NCBI GenBank assembly: GCA_022482815.1
Contig: JAKVOM010000001.1
Span: 1-64,000, forward strand
Direction: 5' to 3'
Length of the DNA stretch: 64,000 bases
From: Acidaminococcus sp.
Lineage (GTDB): Bacteria > Bacillota > Negativicutes > Acidaminococcales > Acidaminococcaceae
Part shown: piece after piece, positions 16,685 through 24,867 of the stretch
Layout of the letters: every line of letters begins with the position of its first letter
Position numbering within the stretch: the first letter of the stretch is position 1
Translations under genes and position numbers: made by a program
Notes under the pieces: model-generated
Seen by the model: the letters and a program-made list of their open reading frames with translations, nothing else
Told to the model about the DNA's origin: nothing
Databases searched by the model: none

Positions 16685-17474
16685 CTTTTTTCCCTCCGTT
16701 CCGGAAGGCCGCTGACCCACTGAGCTTTTCCAGCAGGATCTTTCGGCAGTCCTTGTATTCCTTCCCGATAAAGCCCAGGCGCAGGAGGAAACACCGGAAG
16801 GCGTATTTCTCGTTGGGGACTTCATGTTCTTTGGCCGTGACCCGTTTGGCGTTCTTGGCAAACTGGCACAGGGCCTTCACCAGTCTGGAGTAGGCTTGGA
16901 CCTTGGCGCCGTCCGCTTCGTGGAACCAGGGGAAGTTGATTTTCCCTTCGCTGCGGATGATGGTCAGGTCATCCGTCCCCAGGGCCTTTTTGAAAAGGCC
17001 GGCTTTAGAGGCCACCAGGTTCTGAAGTTTCTCGAAGTCTTCTTCCGTGAAATCGTCCGGAAAGGAAATGGTGAGGGTGTCGACTTTCTCAGGAGTTTCT
17101 TCCGGTTCCTGGGCTGTTTCAGGTTCCGTCCCTTCTTCCAGTTCAGCCGTTTCCTGGGAAAGTTCTGGTTCCGGGTTTGCATCCGGTTCTGCCGTTTCCT
17201 TTACGGGTTCTTGTTCCGGAGTTTCTTCCGTTGCTGCCTGTTCTGCAGCCGTTTCTTCTGGCTTGAATCCTCTGGCTTCCAGTTCTTTTACCACCTTCTG
17301 GAACAGTTCTCCGTCTTCACATTCCATGGCACCGTTTTTCCACACCATAATGCTGCCGATCCGGTAAGCCTTGGTGGGAAGAAAAAGGTACTTTGCCTTT
17401 TCTCCCGTAATGGCGCTGATGGCCTGGACCAGTTCTTTTCTCGCTGCACCTTGTCTGTTGTATTCGACCTTCAT
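16668..17474 (-). CDS. accessory phage protein with amidoligase-neighbour C-terminal domain
   Basis: 268 residues, ATG 17472-17474 with AAGGAGGTACC upstream. Residues 1-75 form a conserved N-domain (YRIGSIMVWKNGAMECEDGE), residues 80-135 are a Glu/Pro/Thr-rich linker, residues 140-215 a second domain (LTISFPDDFTEEDFEKLQNL), and the C-terminus has EKYAFRCFLLRLGFIGKEYK. The last segment is plainly homologous to the amidoligase C-terminus next door. It resembles proteins loosely called virulence-related in Clostridia, a label without functional proof. Shared tails suggest both proteins bind the same partner. Confidence 0.75.
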   Translation of the reverse strand: MKVEYNRQGAARKELVQAISAITGEKAKYLFLPTKAYRIGSIMVWKNGAMECEDGELFQKVVKELEARGFKPEETAAEQAATEETPEQEPVKETAEPDANPEPELSQETAELEEGTEPETAQEPEETPEKVDTLTISFPDDFTEEDFEKLQNLVASKAGLFKKALGTDDLTIIRSEGKINFPWFHEADGAKVQAYSRLVKALCQFAKNAKRVTAKEHEVPNEKYAFRCFLLRLGFIGKEYKDCRKILLEKLSGSAAFRNGGKKDAVSQ

Positions 17475-17509
17475 GATTGGTACCTCCTTAGGGTATTTTG
17501 GTACTGTTA

Positions 17510-17544
17510 TTAATCACTCTAAAGGCGAATAATAGCAAGCAAAA
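17510..17544 (-). promoter_or_regulatory. repeated promoter/operator element, copy D
   Basis: Minus-strand GCTTGCTATTATTCGCC then TTTAGAGTGATTAAT, 36 bp upstream of the gene starting at 17474. It lies right at the edge of the foreign insert, so it is the last recognisable phage sequence on this side. Confidence 0.6.
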
Positions 17545-17590
17545 TGTAGCCCTTTTTGTTCTTTATTTTTCTCCGCCCACAACTTCCTGG

Positions 17591-18031
17591 TATGAGGATT
17601 TATCCGCGAAGGTGGACGAGGCTACGGCCCGTTTTCACACGCTGGCCGGAGAACTGAAAACAGCGGAGGACGAGTTGTCCAAAACCTCCGCGCTCATGGC
17701 CGCCGTGGTGCAGTACGCCAAGACCCGGCCCGTGTTCGATGGCTACAAGGCGGCCCGGTATTCCAAAAAATATCTGGCGGAGCATGAGACGGAGCTTGCC
17801 GACTACCGGGCGGCCAAGGCCGCCATGAACGAGCTTTTGGGCGGGGCCAAGCTGCCAAAGATGGACGTGCTGAAAAAGCGGCGGCGGGAGCTGGCCGAAA
17901 AGCGGAAGGCCCTCTATGCCGAGTACCGGACGGCCCAGCAGGATATGCGGGAGCTGACCGCCGCCAAAGGCAACCTCGACCACCTCTACCGCGCCACCGA
18001 GGGGCGCGGGCATAAGGCACAGGAGCGTTAG
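17591..18031 (+). pseudogene. relaxase/mobilization protein, C-terminal fragment
   Basis: An open frame enters from the left junction with no start of its own and encodes about 145 residues of an Ala/Lys-rich coiled coil: KVDEATARFHTLAGELKTAE, VVQYAKTRPVFDGYKAARYSKK and LPKMDVLKKRRRELAEKRKA. This matches the C-terminal part of MobA/relaxase proteins of clostridial integrative and mobilizable elements. The catalytic N-terminal domain (HUH motif) is absent, so the protein is dead. It marks the foreign block as derived from a mobilizable element, and codon use differs from the phage. Confidence 0.75.
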
Positions 18032-18204
18032 CGACGGGCCGCAGACAATAAAACTTTGGGACACTTTGTCCCGAAGTTGGCGGGTTTGGGGAGCCTCCCC
18101 AACAAGCATTTTTGCGGCCCCCTCGGGGCGCAAAAATAGCAAGTGTCTACACACTTGCCCTGCTTGCCGTTTGTGCGCTCCCCTAAAAATAAAGCAAAGC
18201 ACCA

Positions 18205-18258
18205 TTGACCGTTTCGGTTATTTGTGCTATACTGTTCAATGATAACCGAAACGGTTAT
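18205..18258 (+). promoter_or_regulatory. promoter and TetR operator pair for the ABC efflux cassette
   Basis: TTGACC (18205-18210), a 17-bp spacer and TATACT (18228-18233) form a good sigma-A promoter. Two copies of the palindrome AACCGAAACGGTT/AACCGTTTCGGTT overlap the spacer (about 18209-18223) and the start region (about 18242-18257). They are the obvious binding sites for the TetR protein encoded 20 bp downstream, implying autorepression of the whole cassette. Confidence 0.85.
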
Positions 18259-18276
18259 TCAGAGAGGGGTAATACG

Positions 18277-18882
18277 ATGGAAAAATTTCTTGCTCTATCA
18301 ATCAAAAAGCAGGATACCATACGCAATGCGGCTCTGGCCTGTTTCGCAAAACATGGATATGAAAAAGCATCAATCAATGATATTGCGGTAGCGGCAGGTA
18401 TCTCAAAGGCGTCTATCTTTCAATATTTTGGAAACAAACAGGCACTCTACCAATATTTATTTGATTACTGCGCTACCCAAATGAAACAAGCATATAACAC
18501 GAGCGTATTGGAGGAAACCACAGATTTCTTTGACCGTGTATGGGAAGCCAGCGTTATGAAAGTGGAAAACTTGAAAAAGCACCCGCATATTGCATCGTTT
18601 ATTGCAAGCGTGGCCGCAGAACCAATGCCGGAATTGAAAGGTGCCATATTTTCGGAAACAAACGAAAAATACATTGCATCGCTCGTTCTGCATGAGCAGG
18701 ATTATAAAAAATTCAGACACCCGGAGGATGCGGAATTAGTGTTTCAGATGCTTATGCTGCTTGCAAAGGGTATGTCCGTTCAGTTGGAAAACGGAGTGGA
18801 TTATGACGGCATGATGAAAGAGTTTCGAGAAATCCTAAATATGTTGAAGCACAACTTTTACAAGGAGGAATATCTGCTATGA
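18277..18882 (+). CDS. TetR/AcrR-family transcriptional repressor
   Basis: 201 residues from ATG 18277; an earlier in-frame start would begin inside the promoter. The N-terminal DNA-binding domain is textbook: TIRNAALACFAKHGYEKAS, INDIAVAAGISKASIFQYFG. The C-terminal ligand domain is divergent. Its stop overlaps the ABC ATPase start by 4 bp (ATGA), so repressor and transporter are one operon. Twin palindromes around the promoter are the probable operators. The inducing ligand is unknown. Confidence 0.93.
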   Translation: MEKFLALSIKKQDTIRNAALACFAKHGYEKASINDIAVAAGISKASIFQYFGNKQALYQYLFDYCATQMKQAYNTSVLEETTDFFDRVWEASVMKVENLKKHPHIASFIASVAAEPMPELKGAIFSETNEKYIASLVLHEQDYKKFRHPEDAELVFQMLMLLAKGMSVQLENGVDYDGMMKEFREILNMLKHNFYKEEYLL

Positions 18883-19766
18883 GTGAACCTGTGATTGCCC
18901 TAAACAAGCTCACCAAAAGCTATGGAAAGCACCGTGGAATTGAGGAAATCAGCTTTACGGTCGAGCGCGGTGAGATTTTCGGCTTTATCGGCCCTAACGG
19001 GGCGGGAAAGTCCACCACCATCCGTACCTTGATGGGACTGTTGAAGCCCACCGGAGGAACCGCTTCTGTCTTTGGACTGGATTGTGGGCGGCAGGCATCT
19101 GAGATCGCAAAGGATGTGGGGTATCTCCCCAGCGAAAACTGTTACTACAACAGCATGAAAGTCAAAGAGATGCTTCTTTATACGGCGGAACTCTATGGAG
19201 TGGCCGGTCATAACAGGATGGAAGCATTGGCGGAACGGCTGAATTTGGATTTGTCCAGGAGGATCGGCGACCTGTCTTTGGGCAACAAAAAGAAAGTCGG
19301 CATCGTTTCGGCTTTGCTACCCTCCCCAAAGTTACTTATCATGGACGAGCCCACCAGCGGCCTTGACCCGCTGATCCAGCAGACCTTTTATGACCTGTTA
19401 AAAGAAGAAAATGAACGCGGTACGACGATTTTCCTGTCCTCCCATGTTCTGAGCGAGGTACAGAGGCTTTGTGACCGTGTAGCCATTCTGCGGGAGGGAA
19501 AGCTGGTCGGCGTTCAATCCATGAAGGAACTGCGGGGAAACGGCTACAAGAAAATCTCGTTGACAGCAAAAAACGCCATTCCAGAGGATTTATTTTCTAT
19601 TCCCGGTACGGCTAATTTGGAGTGGGATAAGAGCAAAACTTCTGTATCCTTCATGTTTAGTGGAACCGTTATGACAATTATGAACCAGCTCCATCGGTTG
19701 GAGCTGGAGGACATTTTAATCGAGGAACCATCATTGGAAGAAATATTCCTCCACTACTACGAATAG
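18879..19766 (+). CDS. ABC transporter ATP-binding protein
   Basis: 295 residues. Walker A GPNGAGKST, Q-loop region near YLPSEN, signature LSLGNKKKVGI, Walker B LLIMDEPTSGLDP and H-loop SSHVLSEV are all intact, with a C-terminal extension typical of CcmA/YxlF-like exporter ATPases (ESLEEIFLHYYE end). Together with the two downstream permeases it should form an exporter, possibly of a drug or peptide. Located in the foreign block inside the prophage. Confidence 0.93.
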   Translation: MSEPVIALNKLTKSYGKHRGIEEISFTVERGEIFGFIGPNGAGKSTTIRTLMGLLKPTGGTASVFGLDCGRQASEIAKDVGYLPSENCYYNSMKVKEMLLYTAELYGVAGHNRMEALAERLNLDLSRRIGDLSLGNKKKVGIVSALLPSPKLLIMDEPTSGLDPLIQQTFYDLLKEENERGTTIFLSSHVLSEVQRLCDRVAILREGKLVGVQSMKELRGNGYKKISLTAKNAIPEDLFSIPGTANLEWDKSKTSVSFMFSGTVMTIMNQLHRLELEDILIEEPSLEEIFLHYYE

Positions 19767-19776
19767 GAGGCTCGTC

Positions 19777-20568
19777 ATGCAGATTTTTCGATTTGAATGG
19801 AAACGGTCACAAAAATATATTCTGATTTGGGCCGTTGCTCTTGCGCTATGTATTTTTTCCATGACGCCGGTTTACTATGGCATGGTGGAAACAGCGGGGA
19901 CGCTGCCGACAGGATTTGCACAGGGAGGATTTTTTGAAACCGTTGGCATTTCCCTGGAGCTTCTTACAAAGCCTATGGGGATGTATTCCTTTCTCACAGG
20001 GTTCTTCATGATCGCCGGCGGCATCTTCGGGATGCACCTGGGCCTGTCCTTACATACCAAGGAGTGTACGGAAAACACAGCAGAATATTTGTATACCAAA
20101 CCTTGTGGACGGCAGGCGATATACAAAGGGAAACTATTGTGCGCCCTTGCCGGGGTATGTGTAACAGGAATTTTTTATGTGATGGCCTCCTTTTTTACGA
20201 TGACGCTGTTTCGCCCCGGATTTCCAACAGGGGAATTTTTTCTGGTGGCAGGCTCCCTTGTCCTTCTCACTCTCTTTTTTGCATTGATGGGGATAATGGT
20301 GGGAGTATTCCGGCCCAATAACCGCTCTCCGCTTCTGACATCTGGACTGGTCGTGTTTGTGGAATACTGCATTACCTCTTTTTCAAGGACTGTCGGTATC
20401 CGGGCTATTGGCTTTTTATCGCCGTTTTCCTTTTTCAGTCCGGCGGAGATCCATCATTCCGGGTCTTATTCGTGGGACTATATGATCTGGTATCTGTTTC
20501 TGCTGTTTGTGTTTGCGCTGCTGGCGTACTGGAAAATCTTGAAGCGGGATATTGCGATGGCTGTGTAA
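19777..20568 (+). CDS. ABC transporter permease (ABC-2 type)
   Basis: 263 residues, 10 bp after the ATPase gene. About six hydrophobic segments are visible, beginning ILIWAVALALCIFSMTPVYY, then FLTGFFMIAGGIFGMHLGLS, GVCVTGIFYVMASFF, LVLLTLFFALMGIMVG and a final WYLFLLFVFALLAYWKILKR. The SLHTKECTENTAEYLYTKP motif (degradation of an early cytoplasmic loop) is typical of ABC-2 permeases of this exporter type and is repeated in the next gene, as expected for a heterodimeric permease pair. Confidence 0.88.
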   Translation: MQIFRFEWKRSQKYILIWAVALALCIFSMTPVYYGMVETAGTLPTGFAQGGFFETVGISLELLTKPMGMYSFLTGFFMIAGGIFGMHLGLSLHTKECTENTAEYLYTKPCGRQAIYKGKLLCALAGVCVTGIFYVMASFFTMTLFRPGFPTGEFFLVAGSLVLLTLFFALMGIMVGVFRPNNRSPLLTSGLVVFVEYCITSFSRTVGIRAIGFLSPFSFFSPAEIHHSGSYSWDYMIWYLFLLFVFALLAYWKILKRDIAMAV

Positions 20569-20580
20569 AGGAGGAAGTAA

Positions 20581-21366
20581 ATGAAAGCGTTAGTGAAAAA
20601 CGAGCTGCGTTTAACAAGAAAGATACTGCTGATATGGATGGGGATCGTCTTGATTTTATGCGGCTTCGCTTACTTTGAGTATTTGTCACTAAAGGACAGC
20701 CTCAATGAGCTGACAGGGCTCATATCGGATTTCCCAAAAATTCTGAAAGCTATGTTTGGCGTGAGCGGTGATCTGACCTCTGCTTTGGGCTGGTATGGCT
20801 GTATGTATTATTGGACTACGATGCTGACCAACAGCTATGCGGTCTATCTCGGTGTTTCGTGTATAGCGAAAGAACAGGCGCAGGGAACGGCAGAATATCT
20901 ATTTACAAAACCAGTGAGCCGTAGCAAAGTTGTCTGTGCCAAAGCCGTTGCCTGTATATGTAATTTGCTTGCACTTGCGGTATTCAGCGGGCTATGTAAT
21001 TATTTTACCGCCATTTTGCCGCTGGGCGGTTTAGAGCAAAGAGAAGCTGTTTTTACCACCACATTGGGCCTGTTTTTGACAGGGTTGACTTTGTTTGCAA
21101 TCACGCTTTTGGCCTCCAGCCTGACGAGAACCTATAAAGGGGCCGTTCGGATAGGCGCGGGAATATTATTGCTTTTTTATGGTATCAGTATCACCGCTGA
21201 ATATCTTGAAGTTCCAATGCTGTACTGTTTAACGCCATTAAAATACTTTGATGTTTACACAGTGGCAATGAGTGGAATACAGTTTTCGTTCTTACTATTG
21301 GCTATGATAATTGCGATTGGTTCTGTTATCACGGCTCAAAGAGTTTGGATGTTCAGAGAAATTTGA
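20581..21366 (+). CDS. ABC transporter permease (ABC-2 type), second subunit
   Basis: 261 residues with GGAGGAAGTAA directly upstream. Six hydrophobic segments, with the family loop [20 protein letters not shown] matching the equivalent loop of the previous permease. The gene ends at 21366, overlapping the 3' end of the convergent macrodomain gene by about 30 bp. Confidence 0.88.
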   Translation: MKALVKNELRLTRKILLIWMGIVLILCGFAYFEYLSLKDSLNELTGLISDFPKILKAMFGVSGDLTSALGWYGCMYYWTTMLTNSYAVYLGVSCIAKEQAQGTAEYLFTKPVSRSKVVCAKAVACICNLLALAVFSGLCNYFTAILPLGGLEQREAVFTTTLGLFLTGLTLFAITLLASSLTRTYKGAVRIGAGILLLFYGISITAEYLEVPMLYCLTPLKYFDVYTVAMSGIQFSFLLLAMIIAIGSVITAQRVWMFREI

Positions 21367-21872
21367 AATGAATTATATGGATAGCTTCGAGTGGCTGCTA
21401 TGTCCAGTCTGTAACAGTAAAACTCGTATGTGTTGTCATCAAACAGCACCCACATCACCAAATCAAATGCATCCGGATTCTCATCCATATATTTCTGAAC
21501 GGTCTTAACTGCAATCTTCGCAGCCTGCTCAACCGGATAATAAAACACACCTGTAGAAATGGAGGGGAATGCTATGCTGCGTATCCCCTGTTCTTTGGCA
21601 ATCTGCAGCGAGTTTCTATAACACAATTCCAACAGCTTATCCTCATTCTTTTTTCCGCCATGCCATACCGGACCGACTGTGTGAATCACATACCTGCACG
21701 GGAGATTATATGCCTTTGTGATCTTTGCCTCTCCCGTTTTACAGCCATGCAATTTAAAGCATTCAGCCCGAAGTCCCGGTCCCGCAGCCCTGTGGATCGC
21801 GCCATCCACTCCGCCTCCTCCGAGCAGGGTGCGATTCGCGGCATTGACAATGGCATCCACACCATGAACTTT
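21336..21872 (-). pseudogene. macrodomain protein (ADP-ribose hydrolase type), 5'-truncated
   Basis: The frame contains the MacroD core: [60 protein letters not shown] and [12 protein letters not shown]. Such proteins hydrolyse O-acetyl-ADP-ribose or remove ADP-ribose from proteins. The usual first strand (a short hydrophobic strand then GDIT) is missing: residues before [10 protein letters not shown] are supplied by the end of the phage methyltransferase gene in another frame. No start with a good ribosome site is visible, so this is a fragment cut by the junction at about 21.87 kb, although GTG 21858-21860 could give a shortened product. Confidence 0.78.
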
Positions 21873-21874
21873 TG

Positions 21875-23104
21875 TTAGGTGTATGTTTTCCCATTTCGCA
21901 GGACGGTCACGCTGTCCTGCTCCCCTTCGTGGGAAGCCAGGTACCGCTTCACCGCCACATCCACGAACTTGGGTTCCAGCTCCACCCCATAACAGATCCG
22001 GCCCAGCTGGTCGCAGGCCATGAGGGTGGAAGCAGACCCCAGGAATCCGTCCAGCACCACCCCGTTGATCTGGCTGCTCAGCTTGATCAGATAGGCCAGC
22101 ATGGGCACCGGCTTACTGGAGGGGTGCCCGAAACCGTCCTCTTTGCTGTTCTTGATCCCGTCAAACTCAAAGACTGCTTTCTGTTTCTGGTCCCCGTACC
22201 AGTTGTGTTTTCCGTCTTTCCGCCACCCGAAGATAATGGGTTCCATGTTAAACTTCCAGTCGGTGCGCATAAAGGGGGCCTTGGGCTTTTTCCAGATCAG
22301 GCCAGCTCCCACTTTGAAACCGGCATCTTCGAAAGCGTCGTAAAAGACCCGGGCCTTCATGGTGGCGTAGAACACATAGATGGAGGCGTCCGCCGCCATG
22401 GCATCATGGAAGCAGGTGAAGGCCTTTTTCAGGAACTCGTACCCTTCCTGGTCGTTCAGATCATCGTTCCTGATCTTCCCGGAAGTACTCCGGAGGTTGA
22501 CCAGGTACGGAGGATCCGTCAGGACCAGGTTTGGCTTTACTCCATCCATCAACTGAGCATAAGTTTCCGGCTTGGTAGAATCCCCGCACAGGACCCGGTG
22601 CTTGCCCAGCTGCCAGAGGTCCCCGGCTTTGGAAAACACCGGCTTCTGCAGTTCTTCTTCCACGTTGAAGTCGTCTTCTTTGGCTTCTGTTTCTTCATCG
22701 AAGATATGGGCGATTTCATCATCGCTAAAGCCGGTGAGGCTCACATCAAAGTCCGCTCCCTGGAGGGATTCAATTTCCACCCGCAGCATTTCTTCGTCCC
22801 ATCCGGCATCCAGGGCCATCCGGTTGTCGGCCAGGATATAGGCTTTCTTCTGGGCTTCAGTAAGGTAGTCCACCAGGACGCAGGGCACTTCCCGGATGCC
22901 TTCTTCCCGGGCTGCCATCACCCGGCCATGGCCAGCAATGATGTTCTTGTCCTTGTCGATGATCACCGGGTTGATGAACCCGAATTCCCGCAGGCTGGCC
23001 CGGAGCTTGTTAATCTGCTCCGGGGAATGGGTCCGGGCATTATTCACATAGGGGATCAGCTCATCGATGGGGATGAGCTTCATCTCTTTGGTCGTTTTCT
23101 CCAT
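21875..23104 (-). CDS. ParB-domain DNA methyltransferase (phage)
   Basis: 409 residues from ATG 23102-23104 with AAGGAG nine bases upstream. Residues 5-100 are a ParB/Srx-like domain ([32 protein letters not shown]). The rest is an N6-adenine or N4-cytosine methyltransferase with [12 protein letters not shown] and the SAM-binding [20 protein letters not shown]. The two-domain form is frequent in prophage late regions, probably for self-protection from restriction. It ends LRNGKTYT at the foreign-insert junction, so a few C-terminal residues may have been replaced. Confidence 0.92.
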   Translation of the reverse strand: MEKTTKEMKLIPIDELIPYVNNARTHSPEQINKLRASLREFGFINPVIIDKDKNIIAGHGRVMAAREEGIREVPCVLVDYLTEAQKKAYILADNRMALDAGWDEEMLRVEIESLQGADFDVSLTGFSDDEIAHIFDEETEAKEDDFNVEEELQKPVFSKAGDLWQLGKHRVLCGDSTKPETYAQLMDGVKPNLVLTDPPYLVNLRSTSGKIRNDDLNDQEGYEFLKKAFTCFHDAMAADASIYVFYATMKARVFYDAFEDAGFKVGAGLIWKKPKAPFMRTDWKFNMEPIIFGWRKDGKHNWYGDQKQKAVFEFDGIKNSKEDGFGHPSSKPVPMLAYLIKLSSQINGVVLDGFLGSASTLMACDQLGRICYGVELEPKFVDVAVKRYLASHEGEQDSVTVLRNGKTYT

Positions 23105-23247
23105 GCCATGTTTCTCCTTATAATCGCAGCAAACCCCCTGCGGGCACCGTTCAGGTCCCCACAAAGGGCTTGTCCTCGTAATGTTTTGATCTGTTGTTTG
23201 GTGAGGGGATATCCCCTCAGCCGGGAAATGAATTCTCTTGCTGTCAT
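23080..23247 (-). CDS. small conserved phage protein
   Basis: A 55-residue gene, ATG 23245-23247 placed one base after the TerS stop and ending inside the methyltransferase start (25-bp overlap). It begins MTAREFISRLRGYPLTKQQ and continues LRGQALCGDLNGARRGFAAI, a basic helical protein. I recall similar short ORFs between terS and methyltransferase genes in other Firmicute phages, without known function. Its reading frame carries the AAGGAG site of the methyltransferase, suggesting translational coupling. Confidence 0.7.
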   Translation of the reverse strand: MTAREFISRLRGYPLTKQQIKTLRGQALCGDLNGARRGFAAIIRRNMAWRKRPKR

Positions 23248-23248
23248 G

Positions 23249-23776
23249 CTATACCTTCCGCGACCGCAGCAGCCGTTCCATCACGTCATCCTGGGGCGTG
23301 TTGCCGGCAAACTCCACGGAGCAGTTTTCCTTCACCACCTGGTAGATCTGATACCAGATCTGATTCACCTGCTTCATGTAGTTCTGGCCCATGGTTACGT
23401 ATGGAGAAGCAATGGCCGCATTGGTGGTGGGGTGCTTGGCCAGAAAGCCATATTCCGAAATGGCATGTTCGCACTGGATCCACCGGGACACCGCCATGGC
23501 GTACTGGCTGATGAGCTGAGGGCTTACCAGTTTCTCGCAGTGCCGGGCTTTGAGCCACAGCCAGGTTTCCCGGTAGATTTCTTCCGCCTCCAGCTTCCCG
23601 CCGTTCCGCTGCTTTTCCTTCATGTAGGCTTTGGGTTCCGGCATATCTTCTCCAGATAGATCCGCCCCTTCCGGCAGGTCCATCACCTTAAGCGGCCGCT
23701 TCCCCGGATTGTCCGGCAGTTTGTCCAGCAGGGCCCTGGGTTTCCGCCCCTGGCCCACCCGCAATCCCCCTCGCAT
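23249..23776 (-). CDS. terS: terminase small subunit, P27 family
   Basis: 175 residues. The opening GGLRVGQGRKPRALLDKLPDNPGKRPLK and the helical core (LISQYAMAVSRWIQCEHAIS, TTNAAIASPYVTMGQNYMKQ) match the P27-type small terminase. It recognises the packaging site and recruits TerL. The ~160 bp upstream of it, next to the HNH gene, is the expected place for the packaging site. TerL lies ~9 kb downstream, which is abnormal. Confidence 0.88.
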   Translation of the reverse strand: MRGGLRVGQGRKPRALLDKLPDNPGKRPLKVMDLPEGADLSGEDMPEPKAYMKEKQRNGGKLEAEEIYRETWLWLKARHCEKLVSPQLISQYAMAVSRWIQCEHAISEYGFLAKHPTTNAAIASPYVTMGQNYMKQVNQIWYQIYQVVKENCSVEFAGNTPQDDVMERLLRSRKV

Positions 23777-23939
23777 GGTTCCGTCTTTTGCTATTTTTCA
23801 TACCTCCTTTTTCACCGGGTCAATACCCTTTTTGAAAACGCGTTTTTTTCGCGCGTGACCCCTCGCCCGTTCTGGGTTTGCGGGCTTTCAGAGATTCATA
23901 CTCCCCCTGGGTATACGACTTTGTTTCAGATTTAACATT

Positions 23940-24308
23940 TTAAAACTCCACTTTTTTATGCCACCTGTCTCCCCGTTTGGCATGGATCCGGGCATGGCAG
24001 GCTTTGCACAGAGCAATCAGGTTGTTCCAGTCGTGGGTCCCGCCTTCCGCCAGGGGCTTCTTGTGGTGGACTTCTTCCGCCACCACGTACCGGCCGTTCT
24101 TGAGACACAGCTCACAGAGAGGATGGCTGGCCACGTAGGCATCCCGGATCTTCTTCCAGGTCCTGCCGTACCGTTTCTTTGTACCAGGGTTTCGTTCATA
24201 CTTTTCGTACCGCTTGTCCATGATCTTCTGGTGCATCTCGCAGTACCGGCCGTCCGTCAGGTTCGGGCAGCCTGGGAAGGAACAGGGCCGTTTCGGTTTT
24301 CTAGGCAC
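23940..24308 (-). CDS. HNH endonuclease
   Basis: 122 residues starting at GTG 24306-24308, which has GAAAGGAGGTGG upstream. It carries a Zn-binding N-terminus (CSFPGCPNL, YCEMH), CELCLKNGR, EVHHKKPLAEGGTHDWNNLI and ALCKACHARIHAKRGD, the full HNH metal and catalytic pattern. HNH proteins next to terS are needed for terminase-directed DNA cleavage in several cos-type phages. It is the first gene of the late operon after a terminator. Confidence 0.92.
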   Translation of the reverse strand: MPRKPKRPCSFPGCPNLTDGRYCEMHQKIMDKRYEKYERNPGTKKRYGRTWKKIRDAYVASHPLCELCLKNGRYVVAEEVHHKKPLAEGGTHDWNNLIALCKACHARIHAKRGDRWHKKVEF

Positions 24309-24332
24309 AGCTGCCACCTCCTTTCGGGCATG

Positions 24333-24370
24333 AAAAAAGCCTTGTAGGATTCTTATATCCCGCAAGGCTT
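24333..24370 (-). terminator. terminator between early and late phage regions
   Basis: Arms AAGCCTTG (24337-24344) and CAAGGCTT (24363-24370) form an 8-bp stem, followed on the minus strand by six T. It sits between the DUF1492 regulator (24436) and the HNH gene (24308), i.e. exactly where early transcription should stop and late transcription be restarted. Confidence 0.8.
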
Positions 24371-24435
24371 CTCTTTATTCCCTTTTCTGGTGATTCTATC
24401 ATACCACGAAGGGGCTGTTGAATTCTAGTGCATTG

Positions 24436-24867
24436 TTACTGCATTTTACTGCACTCCTCCAAAATTTTTTCAACGGCTGCCACCCCATCACTGTGGACGG
24501 CATAAACCCACCGGATTCCTTTGCCCATGCTCCGGGCAATATCCTCCCAGGCATCGAAGTGGATGTACCGGTCCCGGAGGACCAGCCGCTGGGCTTCGTC
24601 TTCCACCCGGTCGATGACCTGGCCGATCTCATACTTCAGGTCCACCAGCCGGTCCACTTCCTGGTTGATCTCCTGCTCCCGCTCCCAGATCTTCTCGATG
24701 GTCCGGACGAAGGGAGCTTCCGTGGGCCGGTTGGGGTTGTGGCTTTCTTCCAGGCCGGCTGCGGAGATCCCCAGGCACAGGTGCCGGAGCTCAGCCACCT
24801 CCCGCAGGTTGCTCTCTATTTTCTTATCCAGGTAGAATCCCTGTTGCAAGTACTCTTTCGCGTTCAT
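24436..24867 (-). CDS. DUF1492 / ArpU-like sigma-like late regulator
   Basis: 143 residues, ATG 24865-24867 in an ATGA overlap with the helicase gene, GGAGGG upstream. The sequence MNAKEYLQQGFYLDKKIESN with a long helix EINQEVDRLVDLKYEIGQVI and the C-terminal YIHFDAWEDIARSMGKGIRW helix-turn-helix (sigma region 4-like) define DUF1492. Such proteins are placed before the late genes and are thought to activate late transcription. The terminator directly downstream agrees with that role. Confidence 0.85.
   Translation of the reverse strand: MNAKEYLQQGFYLDKKIESNLREVAELRHLCLGISAAGLEESHNPNRPTEAPFVRTIEKIWEREQEINQEVDRLVDLKYEIGQVIDRVEDEAQRLVLRDRYIHFDAWEDIARSMGKGIRWVYAVHSDGVAAVEKILEECSKMQ

Noticed and set aside
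15003-17544. Regularly repeated element considered as a CRISPR array
   Set aside because: Copies are hundreds of bases apart, each before a gene, and with imperfect repeats; no spacers or cas genes.
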